Source: Nitrospirota bacterium (lineage in GTDB: Bacteria > Nitrospirota > 9FT-COMBO-42-15 > HDB-SIOI813). From it: a DNA stretch of 64,000 bases. Position numbers and translations under genes: made by a program. Shown here in pieces: positions 47,061 through 56,833 of this stretch (its first letter is position 1; each line of letters opens with the position of its first letter). The DNA lies in the NCBI GenBank assembly GCA_020851375.1, contig JADZCV010000005.1, positions 62,001 through 126,000 of the forward strand, read 5' to 3'. The notes beneath the pieces are model-generated. The model did no database searches. It was not told the origin of the DNA and saw nothing but the letters and a program-made list of their open reading frames with translations.

Positions 47061-47933
47061 TTACTTGTTTGATTCCTCGCTTTCGATGATTTTCCTGACC
47101 CTCTTGCGTTCCCCTTTTACGTATAGTTTTTCCACTATTCTCCCATACCATGTTGTTTTATCTCCCCCCTTCTCCTGCTGGAATATGTTTGTCAGGACAC
47201 GGCGTAAGGCAGGAGTATCAAGTTTCCTCATTATGCTGCCGTCAATGCTGACTGAAATGTCGCCAGTTTCTTCAGATACCACTATTACAACTGCATCTGT
47301 CTCTTCTGTAACACCTATGGCCGCCCTGTGCCTTGTCCCTAGTGTCTTGCTGACGTCTGCGCTGATGGTAAGGGGAAGAAAGCATCCTGCAGCTACGATA
47401 CGATCTGCCTTTATAATAACTGCCCCGTCGTGCATGGGGGAGTATGGCAGGAAAATGCTTGTGAGCAGCTCCTTTGTAATTCTTGCATCGAGTTGAGTTC
47501 CCATTTCTATAAGGTCTTTAAGCTCCGTATTTCTTTCTATAACGATTATTGCCCCTATCTTTTTGCTTGCCAGCGACACAGATGCCCTGATAATTTCTTC
47601 TATGTACTTGGATTCCTCCATGGGAGTCAGTCTCTGGGTAAGGGGATTTTGTCCCATTTGAACGAGGGCCTTTCTTATTTCAGGCTGGAATAGAATAATC
47701 AGCGCGAGTACGATGTAGGAGCCAAAGCTCTGTATTAACCAGTCGAGCGTGTATAGCCCGACCCATCTTGAAATGACAAATGTGACAAAAAGGATGACAA
47801 GGCCCATAAGCATATAGAAAGCACGTGTCCCTTTTATCAGGAGTATTAGCCGGTAGAATACAAAGGATACGACAGCTATGTCCACTATGTCCTGCCAGCG
47901 CAGCTCGCTTATTATATCTTTAATGAAATTCAT
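47061..47933 (-). CDS. cdaA: Diadenylate cyclase CdaA
   Basis: Makes the second messenger cyclic di-AMP from two ATP. The 290-residue protein has three N-terminal membrane helices (about 12-85) and a DAC domain (about 100-250), with the catalytic DGA in MHDGAVIIKAD and RHR in GTRHRAAIGVTEETDA. A charged C-terminal tail follows. The neighbours cdaR and glmM form the usual cda operon, here preceded by folP and ftsH. Confidence 0.95.
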   Translation of the reverse strand: MNFIKDIISELRWQDIVDIAVVSFVFYRLILLIKGTRAFYMLMGLVILFVTFVISRWVGLYTLDWLIQSFGSYIVLALIILFQPEIRKALVQMGQNPLTQRLTPMEESKYIEEIIRASVSLASKKIGAIIVIERNTELKDLIEMGTQLDARITKELLTSIFLPYSPMHDGAVIIKADRIVAAGCFLPLTISADVSKTLGTRHRAAIGVTEETDAVVIVVSEETGDISVSIDGSIMRKLDTPALRRVLTNIFQQEKGGDKTTWYGRIVEKLYVKGERKRVRKIIESEESNK

Positions 47934-47936
47934 GAG

Positions 47937-48737
47937 TTATGCATCCTGTATCGCCTCGACCATAGCTGCTACCTGTCTCATTTCTTTTAAATCATGTACC
48001 CTTACAATGTCTGCCCCATTCATAATTGCGACTGCCACAGCCGCTGCTGTTCCTTCCAGCCGTCCCCAGGCAGGCTGATTCAGGATCGTGCCTATGAAAG
48101 ACTTTCTGGAAGGACCTACGAGCAGAGGGCATCCTATATCCTTAAAAGTCCTGAGGTGTTTCATCAACAGCAGGTTGTGAGTCAGGCCCTTTCCAAATCC
48201 GATTCCCGGGTCAATTATAATGTTTGTTTTGCTGATACCGTTATCAACGGCATATTGTATTCGCTCCTTTAAAAAGATGTGCACCTCAGTAACAACATCG
48301 TCATATACAGGGTTTGACTGCATATCCATCGGATTTCCGAGCATATGCATTAAAATGACCGGAACATGCCTGTCCCTTGCAACATTGATCATCTCCGGAT
48401 CAAATCGCAAGGCGCTTACATCATTAATAATAGACGCACCGGCTTCAATGGCCAGTCTTGCAACTCCGGATTTATAAGTATCCACTGATATTGGAATACT
48501 TACACGCCTTGCCAGGGTTTCTATTACAGGTATGACCCGCCTGGCTTCTTCATCAAACGGTACAGCGGGTGCTCCCGGACGTGTAGACTCACCCCCGATA
48601 TCAATAATATCCGCACCGTCATCTTCGAGCTCAATCCCGCGGCTTACTGCCTTTTCGTAATCATAGAAAAGTCCTCCGTCTGAAAAAGAATCAGGGGTAA
48701 CATTTAAAATTCCCATCAGCCGGACGTTATTACTCAT
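47937..48737 (-). CDS. folP: Dihydropteroate synthase
   Basis: Condenses p-aminobenzoate with the pterin pyrophosphate in folate synthesis. The 266-residue TIM-barrel protein shows the two family signatures MGILNVTPDSFSDGG at the N-terminus and GADIIDIGGESTRPGA near residue 40. Further blocks are ISVDTYKSGVARLAIEAGA, IIDPGIGFGKG and LVGPSRKSFIG. It lies 3 bases upstream of cdaA and downstream of ftsH, an order also common in other phyla. Confidence 0.96.
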   Translation of the reverse strand: MSNNVRLMGILNVTPDSFSDGGLFYDYEKAVSRGIELEDDGADIIDIGGESTRPGAPAVPFDEEARRVIPVIETLARRVSIPISVDTYKSGVARLAIEAGASIINDVSALRFDPEMINVARDRHVPVILMHMLGNPMDMQSNPVYDDVVTEVHIFLKERIQYAVDNGISKTNIIIDPGIGFGKGLTHNLLLMKHLRTFKDIGCPLLVGPSRKSFIGTILNQPAWGRLEGTAAAVAVAIMNGADIVRVHDLKEMRQVAAMVEAIQDA

Positions 48738-48790
48738 GTCAGTTAACTACGGTGAGGCACATGAACTGAGTGCAGATAAGATATGTATAA

Positions 48791-50590
48791 TTACACAGTT
48801 GTAGTTGTCAACCGTATGATTTCTTCAATTTCCGGACCGTCGAGGACTTCCTTTTCCAGGAGCGCCTCTGCCAGGGCCTTTAGAGTATTAATGTTGTCTT
48901 TAAGGAGCTTCTTTGCCCTGTCATAGTTTTCCATGACGAGCCGTTTGACTTCATCATCAATCATTATGGCAGTCTGTTCACTGTAATCCCTGTGCTGGGT
49001 AATCTCACGGCCAAGAAATATCTCTTCCTGTTTCTTGCCAAAGGTAAGAGGGCCAAGTCTCTCGCTCATGCCCCACTCACATACCATCTTTCTTGCAAGG
49101 TCAGTTGCCCGTTCAATGTCATTTCCGGCCCCGGTTGTCATGTGATTCAGCATTAACTCCTCAGCGGCCCTCCCACCCAGCAGGACGGCAATATTTGTAT
49201 AAAGGTATTCTTTTGAGTATGTATATTTCTCGTCAACAGGCAGTTGCTGGGTAAGACCGAGCGCCCGTCCCCTTGGGATAATAGTTACCTTGTGAATCGG
49301 GTCTGTCCCTGGCAGAAGTCTTGCCACAAGGGTATGACCTGCTTCATGGTAGGCCGTGTTCTTCTTCTCCTTTTCGCTTATCAGGAGGCTTTTTCTTTCT
49401 ACACCCATCAGAACCTTATCTTTTGCAGCCTCAAAATCACTCATCTCTACCGACTTCTTGTTAATCCTTGCAGCATAGAGGGCGGCCTCATTCACAAGAT
49501 TAGCCAGTTCTGCGCCTGAGAATCCAGGCGTTCCCCGTGCGATAGTCTCCAGGTCCACATCGCTTGACATAGGTATCTTTTTTGTGTGGACCTTCAGTAT
49601 CTCGATCCTCCCGCGTACGTCAGGCCGTCCTACAACGATCTGCCTGTCAAACCTGCCTGGCCTCAGGAGGGCAGGATCAAGGACATCAGGCCTGTTTGTG
49701 GCAGCGATTAGTATGACCCCTTCGCTCGTCTCAAAGCCGTCCATCTCAACAAGGAGCTGGTTCAGTGTCTGCTCACGCTCATCATGTCCGCCGCCAAGTC
49801 CTGCCCCGCGAAGACGTCCGACGGCGTCAATCTCATCAATAAATATTATACAGGGGGCGTTCTTCTTTCCCTGCTCAAAAAGGTCTCTTACCCTTGAGGC
49901 GCCTACTCCGACAAACATTTCCACAAAGTCAGAGCCGCTTATACTGAAGAACGGGACGTTTGCCTCTCCTGCAATAGCCTTTGCAAGAAGGGTCTTGCCT
50001 GTACCAGGAGGCCCCACTATCAAGACCCCCTTGGGAATCCGGCCGCCGAGTTTCTGGAACTTTGGAGGGTCTTTAAGAAACTCAATGATCTCCTGCACCT
50101 CTTCCTTGGCCTCTTCAATACCTGCTACGTCAGCAAAGGTGACTTTCTTGCGATCTTCAGTAAGCATCCGCGCCCGGCTCTTGCCGAAGGAGAGGGCCCT
50201 GTTCCCTCCCATTTGCGTCTGTCTCATAAAAAATATCCATACAGCCACCAGGAGGATGATAGGACCCCATGAGAAGAGGAAAGCGATATACCATGGAGTA
50301 TCATCAGGAGGTTTCACCGTAATCTTTACGTTTTTTGTCCTGAGGTCGGTTACAAGATTGGGGTAATCTATAACATATGTACTAAACTGGGCACCATCCT
50401 TCATTGTCCCGGTTATCTGTTTTTCCTTGATTACAACATCGGCAACTTCTCCGGCCTCAATCTTGTTGAGGAAGTCACTGAATACCATCTCTTTTGAGGT
50501 TGGCGCCCCCTGCTGAGACAGGTAATATAACAGAATCATTACACCGCCGATTATGACCCATAATCCCAAGTTCTTATAAAAAGAATTCAT
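48791..50590 (-). CDS. ftsH: ATP-dependent zinc metalloprotease FtsH
   Basis: A membrane-bound AAA+ protease that removes damaged membrane and short-lived proteins. The 599-residue protein has two N-terminal membrane helices (about 8-25 and 100-120) around a periplasmic domain. The AAA+ module has Walker A GPPGTGKT and Walker [12 protein letters not shown] with the SRH region [18 protein letters not shown]. The zinc site is HEAGH, with a downstream acidic ligand region. AGGAGG lies unusually far (14 bases) before the ATG. Confidence 0.97.
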   Translation of the reverse strand: MNSFYKNLGLWVIIGGVMILLYYLSQQGAPTSKEMVFSDFLNKIEAGEVADVVIKEKQITGTMKDGAQFSTYVIDYPNLVTDLRTKNVKITVKPPDDTPWYIAFLFSWGPIILLVAVWIFFMRQTQMGGNRALSFGKSRARMLTEDRKKVTFADVAGIEEAKEEVQEIIEFLKDPPKFQKLGGRIPKGVLIVGPPGTGKTLLAKAIAGEANVPFFSISGSDFVEMFVGVGASRVRDLFEQGKKNAPCIIFIDEIDAVGRLRGAGLGGGHDEREQTLNQLLVEMDGFETSEGVILIAATNRPDVLDPALLRPGRFDRQIVVGRPDVRGRIEILKVHTKKIPMSSDVDLETIARGTPGFSGAELANLVNEAALYAARINKKSVEMSDFEAAKDKVLMGVERKSLLISEKEKKNTAYHEAGHTLVARLLPGTDPIHKVTIIPRGRALGLTQQLPVDEKYTYSKEYLYTNIAVLLGGRAAEELMLNHMTTGAGNDIERATDLARKMVCEWGMSERLGPLTFGKKQEEIFLGREITQHRDYSEQTAIMIDDEVKRLVMENYDRAKKLLKDNINTLKALAEALLEKEVLDGPEIEEIIRLTTTTV

Positions 50591-50631
50591 GTCTTATTTA
50601 TATTCCTCCTGTTCATAACTAAGTATTGAAT

Positions 50632-50661
50632 AATATAACACAATTTGTTTTACCTTGACAA
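50632..50661 (-). promoter_or_regulatory. Probable sigma-70 promoter of ftsH
   Basis: On the minus strand, TTGTCA (50656-50661) and TATATT (50632-50637) are separated by 18 bases, about 40 bases upstream of ftsH, in an AT-rich intergenic segment. Confidence 0.5.
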
Positions 50662-50679
50662 CAGCAGATGACTATCAGC

Positions 50680-52677
50680 TTAAAATTCATTTATCTTTGA
50701 ATCAATATATCCCATAGCCCGGCCTATGTCCTCCTTCTTACCGATAAAAAGCAGAATGTCTCCTTCCTGAACGACGAAATCAGACGAAGGATTATGGTGA
50801 ACGGTATCCTTGCGTTTTACTGCTATAATAGTGGCGCCTGTCTCAACCCTCAGGTTGAGGTCCCGCAGGGATAGCCCTATTGCTCCTGATTTGTCCCGTA
50901 CAAGCCAGGTTTCTGTTTCCATACCATTCAGTAGTTCCTGCCGTTCAGTAAGGTCTTTTTGAGGCAGTGTGACTCCCCTTAGAACAAGATAGCAGTCTTT
51001 TTTGATATTTTCTATATGCTCTGAAATGACATTCCTTGGGATATTATAGTGATGGAGAACCCTTGAGAATATTTCCACAGACGTTTCGAATTCTTCAGGG
51101 ATTACCTCATTGGCGCCTGATTCCATCAGGTGGTCAACCTCTGCAACATACCGGGTTCGAACAATGATGTGCAGTTCCGGATTTTCTTTCCTTGCAATCT
51201 GAACTATTCTCCGTGTTGCCGGTGCATCCGATATGGCAACTACAAGAACCTTTGCTGAATGAATGCCAAGTTTATGCAATATTTCACTGCTCGTACCGTC
51301 ACCGTAATAAATAGGTTCTCCCATCCTTTTCATCTTCCTGACCGTATTGTTGTTCATCTCCAGGACTACGTACTGTATGTCCGAATCTCTCAGGACGTGC
51401 GCAAGATTACGTCCGTTGATTCCGAAGCCTGTGATGATAACGTGTCCGCTCCTCCTGGCAGGAATCCCCTCTTTTTCTTCGACCCTGCGCCTCCTCTCAA
51501 GCCTGTTGAATAATGCCCTTGAAATAAACCATACTGCGGCCGGAGACGATGCCCTGATGACAAAGGGCGTTGTGATCATCGTGAGTACTGAGGCTGACAG
51601 GAAAAGCTGATAGAATTCTTCAGTAATAAGCCCGTAGTTTTTACCGGCTACTGCGAGGACAAAGGAAAACTCGCCAATCTGAGAAAGGTAAAAGCCTGTT
51701 TGGATTGAGTTCTGCAGTGTCTGCCCTGATACAGATGCGGATACAGCAGACGTTATGATCTTTAACAGGATAATTACAACTACTATTCCGGAGATTGTCC
51801 AGAGATTCGCACGCAGGAAGTTTATGTTAATCAGCATACCTATGGATATAAAAAACAGGCCTGTAAAACTTTCCTTAAAGGGGAGAATATCTGAAATGGC
51901 CTGAGCTGCATATTCGGACTCTGATATCACAATGCCAGCCAGAAATGCACCCAGTGCAAGGGATAATCCTAATTCTGAAGTTATAAGGGCGGTGCCGAGA
52001 CATAAAATTATTATGGTAATAACAAAAAGCTCACGGCTTCTTGTACTAACCACCTGATGCAGTATCCGTGGAACCCCCCAGTTTGCTGCAAGCAGGACTA
52101 TCCCTATGACAAGGAATGCCCTAAGCATAGTCAGGCTTATATCCTGTATCCCGCCGCCATTTCCTGAAAGGACAGGGATAATGAGCATGAACGGTACAAC
52201 GCACAGATCCTGAAAGATAAGTATGCCGAGTGACATACGGCCATGCGGAGAATATAGATCGCTCTTTTCCTGGAGTAATTTCATGACAATGGCCGTGCTG
52301 CTGAGGGATACAAGAAATCCCTCAAAGATAGCTATATTAAGACTGTGCTGAAAAAAGAAAGAGGTAAGGAAGACTACGGCAGTTATAGTCAGGAATGTCT
52401 GAAGCAGCCCACCCCCGAATATTGATCGGCGCAGGCTCAGGAGATTCTTCAGTGAAAACTCAAGCCCTATGGTAAACATCAGCAGGATGACACCTATCTC
52501 CGCGAACAGTTCGACATCCCTGACATCCTCGATTAAATGTACCCCGTGGGGCCCGGCAATTACACCTGCTATAAGAAAACCTACGATTGAAGATATCTTA
52601 ATCCTTCCGAGGATAAACACTATAATGGCTGAAATGCAAAGGATTATAACGAGTGACTTTAAGAATTCAAGTTCCAT
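50680..52677 (-). CDS. CPA2-type cation:proton antiporter with TrkA-N and TrkA-C domains
   Basis: 665 residues. The N-terminal Na+/H+ exchanger domain has about 12 membrane helices (5-380), with IGVILLMFTIGLEFSL and LALGAFLAGIVISES typical of KefB/KefC/YbaL relatives. A cytoplasmic TrkA-N domain (about 400-520) contains the dinucleotide motif GFGINGRNLAHVLRD. A TrkA-C domain (about 570-655) follows, with GATIIAVKRKDTV. It is probably a K+ or Na+/H+ antiporter gated by nucleotide; cyclic di-AMP made by the nearby cdaA binds TrkA-C domains in other bacteria, but binding here is speculation. Confidence 0.9.
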   Translation of the reverse strand: MELEFLKSLVIILCISAIIVFILGRIKISSIVGFLIAGVIAGPHGVHLIEDVRDVELFAEIGVILLMFTIGLEFSLKNLLSLRRSIFGGGLLQTFLTITAVVFLTSFFFQHSLNIAIFEGFLVSLSSTAIVMKLLQEKSDLYSPHGRMSLGILIFQDLCVVPFMLIIPVLSGNGGGIQDISLTMLRAFLVIGIVLLAANWGVPRILHQVVSTRSRELFVITIIILCLGTALITSELGLSLALGAFLAGIVISESEYAAQAISDILPFKESFTGLFFISIGMLININFLRANLWTISGIVVVIILLKIITSAVSASVSGQTLQNSIQTGFYLSQIGEFSFVLAVAGKNYGLITEEFYQLFLSASVLTMITTPFVIRASSPAAVWFISRALFNRLERRRRVEEKEGIPARRSGHVIITGFGINGRNLAHVLRDSDIQYVVLEMNNNTVRKMKRMGEPIYYGDGTSSEILHKLGIHSAKVLVVAISDAPATRRIVQIARKENPELHIIVRTRYVAEVDHLMESGANEVIPEEFETSVEIFSRVLHHYNIPRNVISEHIENIKKDCYLVLRGVTLPQKDLTERQELLNGMETETWLVRDKSGAIGLSLRDLNLRVETGATIIAVKRKDTVHHNPSSDFVVQEGDILLFIGKKEDIGRAMGYIDSKINEF

Positions 52678-52840
52678 CAGGAGTTATTGCCTTCCTATGA
52701 GGTTATTGTAAATGGAATTAATAATCTATTCTGGATTCTACAGGCTGTTTGCAGTATAGTAATTTAGATTTTGCCGGTCAAGAAAATTCAAGACCTGACG
52801 CCGTTATACGGACTGGCATGATCAGGGGCTGTTTTCGGAG

Positions 52841-53252
52841 GAACCGTCATGAGCCCTTCGACTGTTCGACAAGCTCACAGCTCAGGGCTCACCAGGGTTC
52901 ATGAAAACGTCATTCCCGCGTAAGCGGGAATCCAGACCGGGGCCAGATTCTGGATTCCCACTCCCCGTTTAAATCCTGCGGGGACAGGTTCCGTGGGAAT
53001 GACGGGTGAATAGGAGCATTTTCAGGTGAACCGTCATGAGCCCTTCGACTGTTCGACAAGCTCATAGCTCAGGGCTCACCAGGGTTCATGAAAACGTCAT
53101 TCCCGCGTAAGCGGGAATCCAGACCGGGGCCTGGTTCTGGATTCCCACTCCCCGCTTAAATCCTGCGGGGACAGGTTGTGTGGGAATGACGGGTGAAAAA
53201 TCCTGCAGGGACAGGTTCCGTGGGAATGACGGGTACTTAGGAGTATTTTCGA
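52841..53252. repeat. Tandem repeat region (187-bp unit) containing CATTCCCGC palindromes, upstream of prmC
   Basis: Unit 1 (52841-53027) and unit 2 (from 53028) are nearly identical over 187 bases. Each carries GAGCCCTTCGACTGTTCGAC, AAGCTCA(C/T)AGCTCAGGGCTC and the CATTCCCGCGTAAGCGGGAA palindrome. After unit 2, part of the right arm is repeated again (53197-53240). The final 42 bases equal the tail of the repeat before ubiV and include the ribosome-binding site and GTG start of prmC. 52678-52840 shows nothing recognisable. Confidence 0.9.
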
Positions 53253-54128
53253 GTGAATGAAATTAGTACAGTTGCCGGCCTTCTAAGATGGGCCAATGAT
53301 TATCTCGTCTGCCGCAAAGTGCCTTCTCCATACATAGATGCAGAATACATCCTCGCCCAAATACTCGGATGCCGGCGAAATGACCTGTTGATTTACCCGG
53401 ACAGAATCCTCACTCAGCCTCAGATAGAACAATTTAATGCATCTATTGAAAGGAGAGGCAGGAGAGAACCCCTGCAATATATAACAGGTGAAGTAGAGTT
53501 CAGGGGGCTTATGTTCAAGGTTAACGCAGACGTACTTATTCCAAGACCGGAGACAGAATTGCTGGTGGATGAAGTTGTAAATATCATAAACAAAAAAACG
53601 GTTACAGTACTCGACCTCTGCACAGGCAGCGGCTGTATTGCTGTGTCTATAGCAAAGGAACTGACTGAGGGTAGTGTATATGCAGTTGACATATCTGAAG
53701 GCGCTGTGACAGTGGCAAGAGAAAATGCCTTAAGGAATCAAGTAGAAGAGAGGATAACATTTCTGACAGGTGACCTGTTCAGGGCCACAGATAAGATAAA
53801 CCTCAAAGGCAGAATTGATATCATAGTCTCAAACCCACCGTACGTGTCTGCTGAGGAAATGGAAGAACTCCAGCCTGAAATAAGGGATTATGAACCTGCG
53901 TCAGCGCTGTTTGGAGGAGAAGACGGCCTTGATTTCTACAGAAGTATAATCCGCGAATCACCTTTATACCTTGCGCCCGGTGGCTCTGTGATATTGGAGA
54001 TGGGATATGGGCAGGCAGGCAGGATAAGGGAATTGTTTGACAGGGAGGAAAGATTTCGTAATATAAGGATAGAAAAAGATTTGGCAGGAATTGAGAGGAT
54101 AATAATGGCCATATTTAAATGCAGTTAA
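53253..54128 (+). CDS. prmC: Peptide chain release factor N5-glutamine methyltransferase
   Basis: Methylates the GGQ glutamine of release factors RF1 and RF2. The 291-residue protein has an N-terminal helical domain (about 1-80), then the SAM-binding motif VLDLCTGSGCIAVSIAKE and the catalytic NPPY motif in IIVSNPPYVSAEE. The GTG start at 53253 lies in the last bases of a repeat element, with TTAGGAG ten bases upstream. prfA is not adjacent, unlike in many genomes. Its end overlaps the convergent TonB-like gene by 4 bases. Confidence 0.94.
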   Translation: MNEISTVAGLLRWANDYLVCRKVPSPYIDAEYILAQILGCRRNDLLIYPDRILTQPQIEQFNASIERRGRREPLQYITGEVEFRGLMFKVNADVLIPRPETELLVDEVVNIINKKTVTVLDLCTGSGCIAVSIAKELTEGSVYAVDISEGAVTVARENALRNQVEERITFLTGDLFRATDKINLKGRIDIIVSNPPYVSAEEMEELQPEIRDYEPASALFGGEDGLDFYRSIIRESPLYLAPGGSVILEMGYGQAGRIRELFDREERFRNIRIEKDLAGIERIIMAIFKCS

Positions 54129-55195
54129 GCCGGTGAAAACTCTATTGGATATGTAACAACGGTATTCCCGCTGTCCGGATAGGCCGGAAACTTCCAGGTC
54201 CTGACCCGCTTCAGGACGTCTTCTGCAAAATCCGGGTCGTTTATAGTGCTTGAAGCCACTCGCGCGCTGATTATTGTGCCGTCAGGTGCTATGGTAAATT
54301 CGATATTGATTATGCCTTTAAGTGTCGGGTCACTCCTGAGCGCCTTTCTGTAAGCGAAATCAAGGCTGCCTCGGTGTGTCTTGACTACTTCCTTAATGGA
54401 TTCCTGGCTTCTTGTCTGACGAAGGGTAGTCTTTGCAAATGGGGATGCCCCTTCCTTTCCAGGCGGTACAATGTCTCTTCCCGATATTGTCCTGCTTCCG
54501 CTCAGACTGCCAGGTTGTCCCTGTGCAACACCTGGGGGAGTGTTTCCAATGCCGCTGCTGCCTTTTAAGGCTGGACGCTGTGTGCCGGCTGCTGACCCTG
54601 CTGCGGTGCCTGCCGCACCCTTCTGAGGTTTCACAGGTTTAACCTGTGACTGGGACAGGACATTCCCTATTTCCTCAGTATTGACCAGATTATCAGCGGA
54701 CTTTCCCCTTCCCTGCATTGCCTTCAGGAGACCTGTGTTTTTTGCAACTTCCCTGTTTCTCTCTTTTGCCAGTCGCTGTTCTTCTTCAGCCCGCCTTTTC
54801 TCTTCCTCAGCCATCCTTTTTTCATCTTCACGACGCCTGGCCTCTTCTGTCCTTTTACGCTCTTCAGCAAGCCGTTTTGCCTCGTCCATCTTCTTTTTCT
54901 CTTCTTCCATTTTTTTTGAGGCCTCAGCTTTTTTACGAGCTTCTTCTTGTCTTTTCTGTTCCTGGAGCAGGAGTTGTTTTTCCCTTAGTTTCTCCGGTAT
55001 CACTGCAGGTACAGGCGCCTTTAACGGGATCTCCGTCATCTTCACACCCTTTTTCGGCCTTATAGAAATCTTCTGCAGGTCAGGTTTATACGGTACAAGC
55101 AGGACAAAAAGGGAAAAGACCAAATATGACAGGAGAGATATAATGAGAACCTTCCTGAATAAAGCTTCATCTTTATCCTGAAACTGTGGGAGCAT
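54125..55195 (-). CDS. AgmX/PglI-like TonB/TolA-type energy transducer protein
   Basis: About 356 residues from the ATG at 55193-55195, which lies 14 bases after the upstream stop; the frame is open further back. One N-terminal membrane helix (about 18-38) is followed by a Lys/Glu/Arg-rich coiled-coil of about 90 residues (85-165) typical of TolA, and a Gly/Ser/Pro-rich linker. The C-terminal AgmX/PglI-type domain (about 255-350) has SLDFAYRKALRSDPTLKGII and IEFTIAPDGTIISARVASST. Such proteins span the periplasm and are driven by TolQR-type motors encoded beside them. Relatives act in Myxococcus gliding (GltG/GltJ). Confidence 0.85.
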   Translation of the reverse strand: MLPQFQDKDEALFRKVLIISLLSYLVFSLFVLLVPYKPDLQKISIRPKKGVKMTEIPLKAPVPAVIPEKLREKQLLLQEQKRQEEARKKAEASKKMEEEKKKMDEAKRLAEERKRTEEARRREDEKRMAEEEKRRAEEEQRLAKERNREVAKNTGLLKAMQGRGKSADNLVNTEEIGNVLSQSQVKPVKPQKGAAGTAAGSAAGTQRPALKGSSGIGNTPPGVAQGQPGSLSGSRTISGRDIVPPGKEGASPFAKTTLRQTRSQESIKEVVKTHRGSLDFAYRKALRSDPTLKGIINIEFTIAPDGTIISARVASSTINDPDFAEDVLKRVRTWKFPAYPDSGNTVVTYPIEFSPA

Positions 55196-55209
55196 AATAA
55201 ACTTACTGT

Positions 55210-55698
55210 TTACTCTTTCTGGATGACTGCCAGTGAAAGGGCTTGATACCCGGCCCTTGAACATGCATACGTTACCTTCTTTAACAGTCTGAACGGGATC
55301 ATCTTGTCACCCATTATTATTACCTTTTCTTTAACCCCGTCTTTCATTTCTCCCTGCCTGTTCTGTGAAATCTGCAAAGCAAGCTCCCTTTCAAGGCTGT
55401 CTATACCTTCCTCCCCACTCTTCAGTACATCCCGCGTATCCGCAATCTTCCTGTCACCGACCAATATTGCGTCACCTGTGATATAGACAGTTGTTGCAGG
55501 CACAGGCTTTACAGTAGATACAGATCCTGGGAGCCGTACTATGTCAGGCACAGTAATCGTTTCCTCCTCACCGGATACATGAAACAGCAGAAACAGGAGT
55601 AGTATGGTAAAAATATCCATCAGGGAGACGAGGTTGAGTCCTGTATCCATTGCAAATTTGTGTTTGTGTCTTTTAACCCTTGATGGAACGTATATCAT
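55210..55698 (-). CDS. ExbD/TolR-type motor subunit 1
   Basis: 162 residues with one membrane helix (about 24-42) containing the conserved acidic residue in NLVSLMDIFTILLLFLLF; the Asp is the predicted proton-binding site of ExbD/TolR/AglQS proteins. A periplasmic domain follows. The start overlaps the end of the second TolR-like gene by 4 bases. It belongs to a set of one TolQ and two TolR homologues, like aglR-aglQ-aglS in Myxococcus. Confidence 0.85.
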   Translation of the reverse strand: MIYVPSRVKRHKHKFAMDTGLNLVSLMDIFTILLLFLLFHVSGEEETITVPDIVRLPGSVSTVKPVPATTVYITGDAILVGDRKIADTRDVLKSGEEGIDSLERELALQISQNRQGEMKDGVKEKVIIMGDKMIPFRLLKKVTYACSRAGYQALSLAVIQKE

Positions 55699-56168
55699 AG
55701 CTCATTAAGAGAAATGCCCGGAAATTGTCCGCGCGCCGCATCTATTGTTTCTACAAGTATCATGTAGGGGGTGTCCGGCCTGCTGAGTATAGAGAGGTCA
55801 TTTTCTCCAGGATATCTCGATTTTAACTGGGTGATAAGGGCAGACAGCCCGGAGTAATCATAATTCCCTGCAGTGTCTTTCCTGAATATCCCGAGCAATG
55901 TTTCTCCGTCAAGTACATTGATCTCATTCTCAAGGATGGCGATAGTAAGCCTGAATAATTTTTTCTGATCTTTTACTCCGCTATTCTGCGGCCCTGATTC
56001 CTGAGACGATACCTGAGGGGCTTCCATGTCTATGACTGCCATTTTTGCGAATACTGCGGTCATCAGCAGGAACGGGATAAGGATGACCATCAGGTTCAGG
56101 AAGGCGATTATCTGCAGGTCTTTTTCTGATGCCATCCTGTGTTTTCTTGAAGAAGGTCTTGGCAGCAT
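55695..56168 (-). CDS. ExbD/TolR-type motor subunit 2
   Basis: 157 residues with one membrane helix (about 18-43, DLQIIAFLNLMVILIPFLLM) and a periplasmic domain with a Ser/Gln-rich segment. In place of the usual Asp in the helix the sequence reads NLMVIL, so a proton-binding acid is not evident. This distinguishes it from subunit 1 and suggests a structural rather than proton-carrying role; AglS-like subunits and other paired TolR proteins show similar asymmetry. It lies 2 bases after the TolQ-like gene. Confidence 0.8.
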   Translation of the reverse strand: MLPRPSSRKHRMASEKDLQIIAFLNLMVILIPFLLMTAVFAKMAVIDMEAPQVSSQESGPQNSGVKDQKKLFRLTIAILENEINVLDGETLLGIFRKDTAGNYDYSGLSALITQLKSRYPGENDLSILSRPDTPYMILVETIDAARGQFPGISLNEL

Positions 56169-56170
56169 CG

Positions 56171-56815
56171 TTATTTCTCAGAGGTGAGGACGTTCACAAG
56201 TTTTATGGAATATGCATCAAGGGTATCTACAATCCTGATGGTACGGGATTGTATCCATGAATAACACAGCATTATTGGTATGGCCACTATCAGCCCGAAT
56301 GCCGTGGTGTTCATGGCAACTGAGACGCCCTGTGCGAGGAGGAACGCCTTCTGGGAAGGGTCTGCCACTGCAATTGACTGAAATGACTGGATTAGTCCTA
56401 TAATAGTCCCGAGCAATCCCAGTAATGTTGATACATTTGCAAGTGTAGGCAGATAGTGGGTGCGCCTTTCGAGTTGCGGCATTATATTGAGCATAGCCTC
56501 TTCAAGGTGATTTTCCAGTTCCTCGCGGGACTCTTTTGCAAGTTTGATTGATTTTGCCTTTTCCAAACCTGCAGACAGTACCTCCGGCAGAGCTGCCTCT
56601 GAAAGCCTGCACTCCCTGATCGCGTCCTCGAGACGACTGGCAGTGATGCTGCTTTCAACTTTACTCCACAATATACCGCCGTCTGTCCATGCCTTCTTAA
56701 GGAACTTATACCTTTCAATAATTATTGCCGTACCGATTGCCAGGATGAGCATGATAGGGAACATGAAGAACCCGCCTGCCCTGAAAAACACTATTATGCC
56801 TGTAATCATACCCAT
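56171..56815 (-). CDS. MotA/TolQ/ExbB-type proton channel protein
   Basis: 214 residues with three membrane helices (about 8-28, 108-132 and 155-178). The signature LANVSTLLGLLGTIIGLIQSFQSIA and the SVAMNTTAFGLIVAIPIMLCYSWI segment mark the TolQ/ExbB family, which forms the pentameric ring of proton-driven motors. It is followed by two TolR-type partners and the AgmX/TonB-like transducer, and preceded by a small secreted protein and two TPR proteins. Confidence 0.92.
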   Translation of the reverse strand: MGMITGIIVFFRAGGFFMFPIMLILAIGTAIIIERYKFLKKAWTDGGILWSKVESSITASRLEDAIRECRLSEAALPEVLSAGLEKAKSIKLAKESREELENHLEEAMLNIMPQLERRTHYLPTLANVSTLLGLLGTIIGLIQSFQSIAVADPSQKAFLLAQGVSVAMNTTAFGLIVAIPIMLCYSWIQSRTIRIVDTLDAYSIKLVNVLTSEK

Positions 56816-56833
56816 AAAGTTCCTCCTGACCGA

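Noticed and set aside
54681-55181. Plus-strand frame rich in Ser, Phe and Arg opposite the AgmX-like gene
   Set aside because: It is the antisense of the Lys/Glu-rich coiled coil, which naturally gives Ser/Phe/Leu codons.
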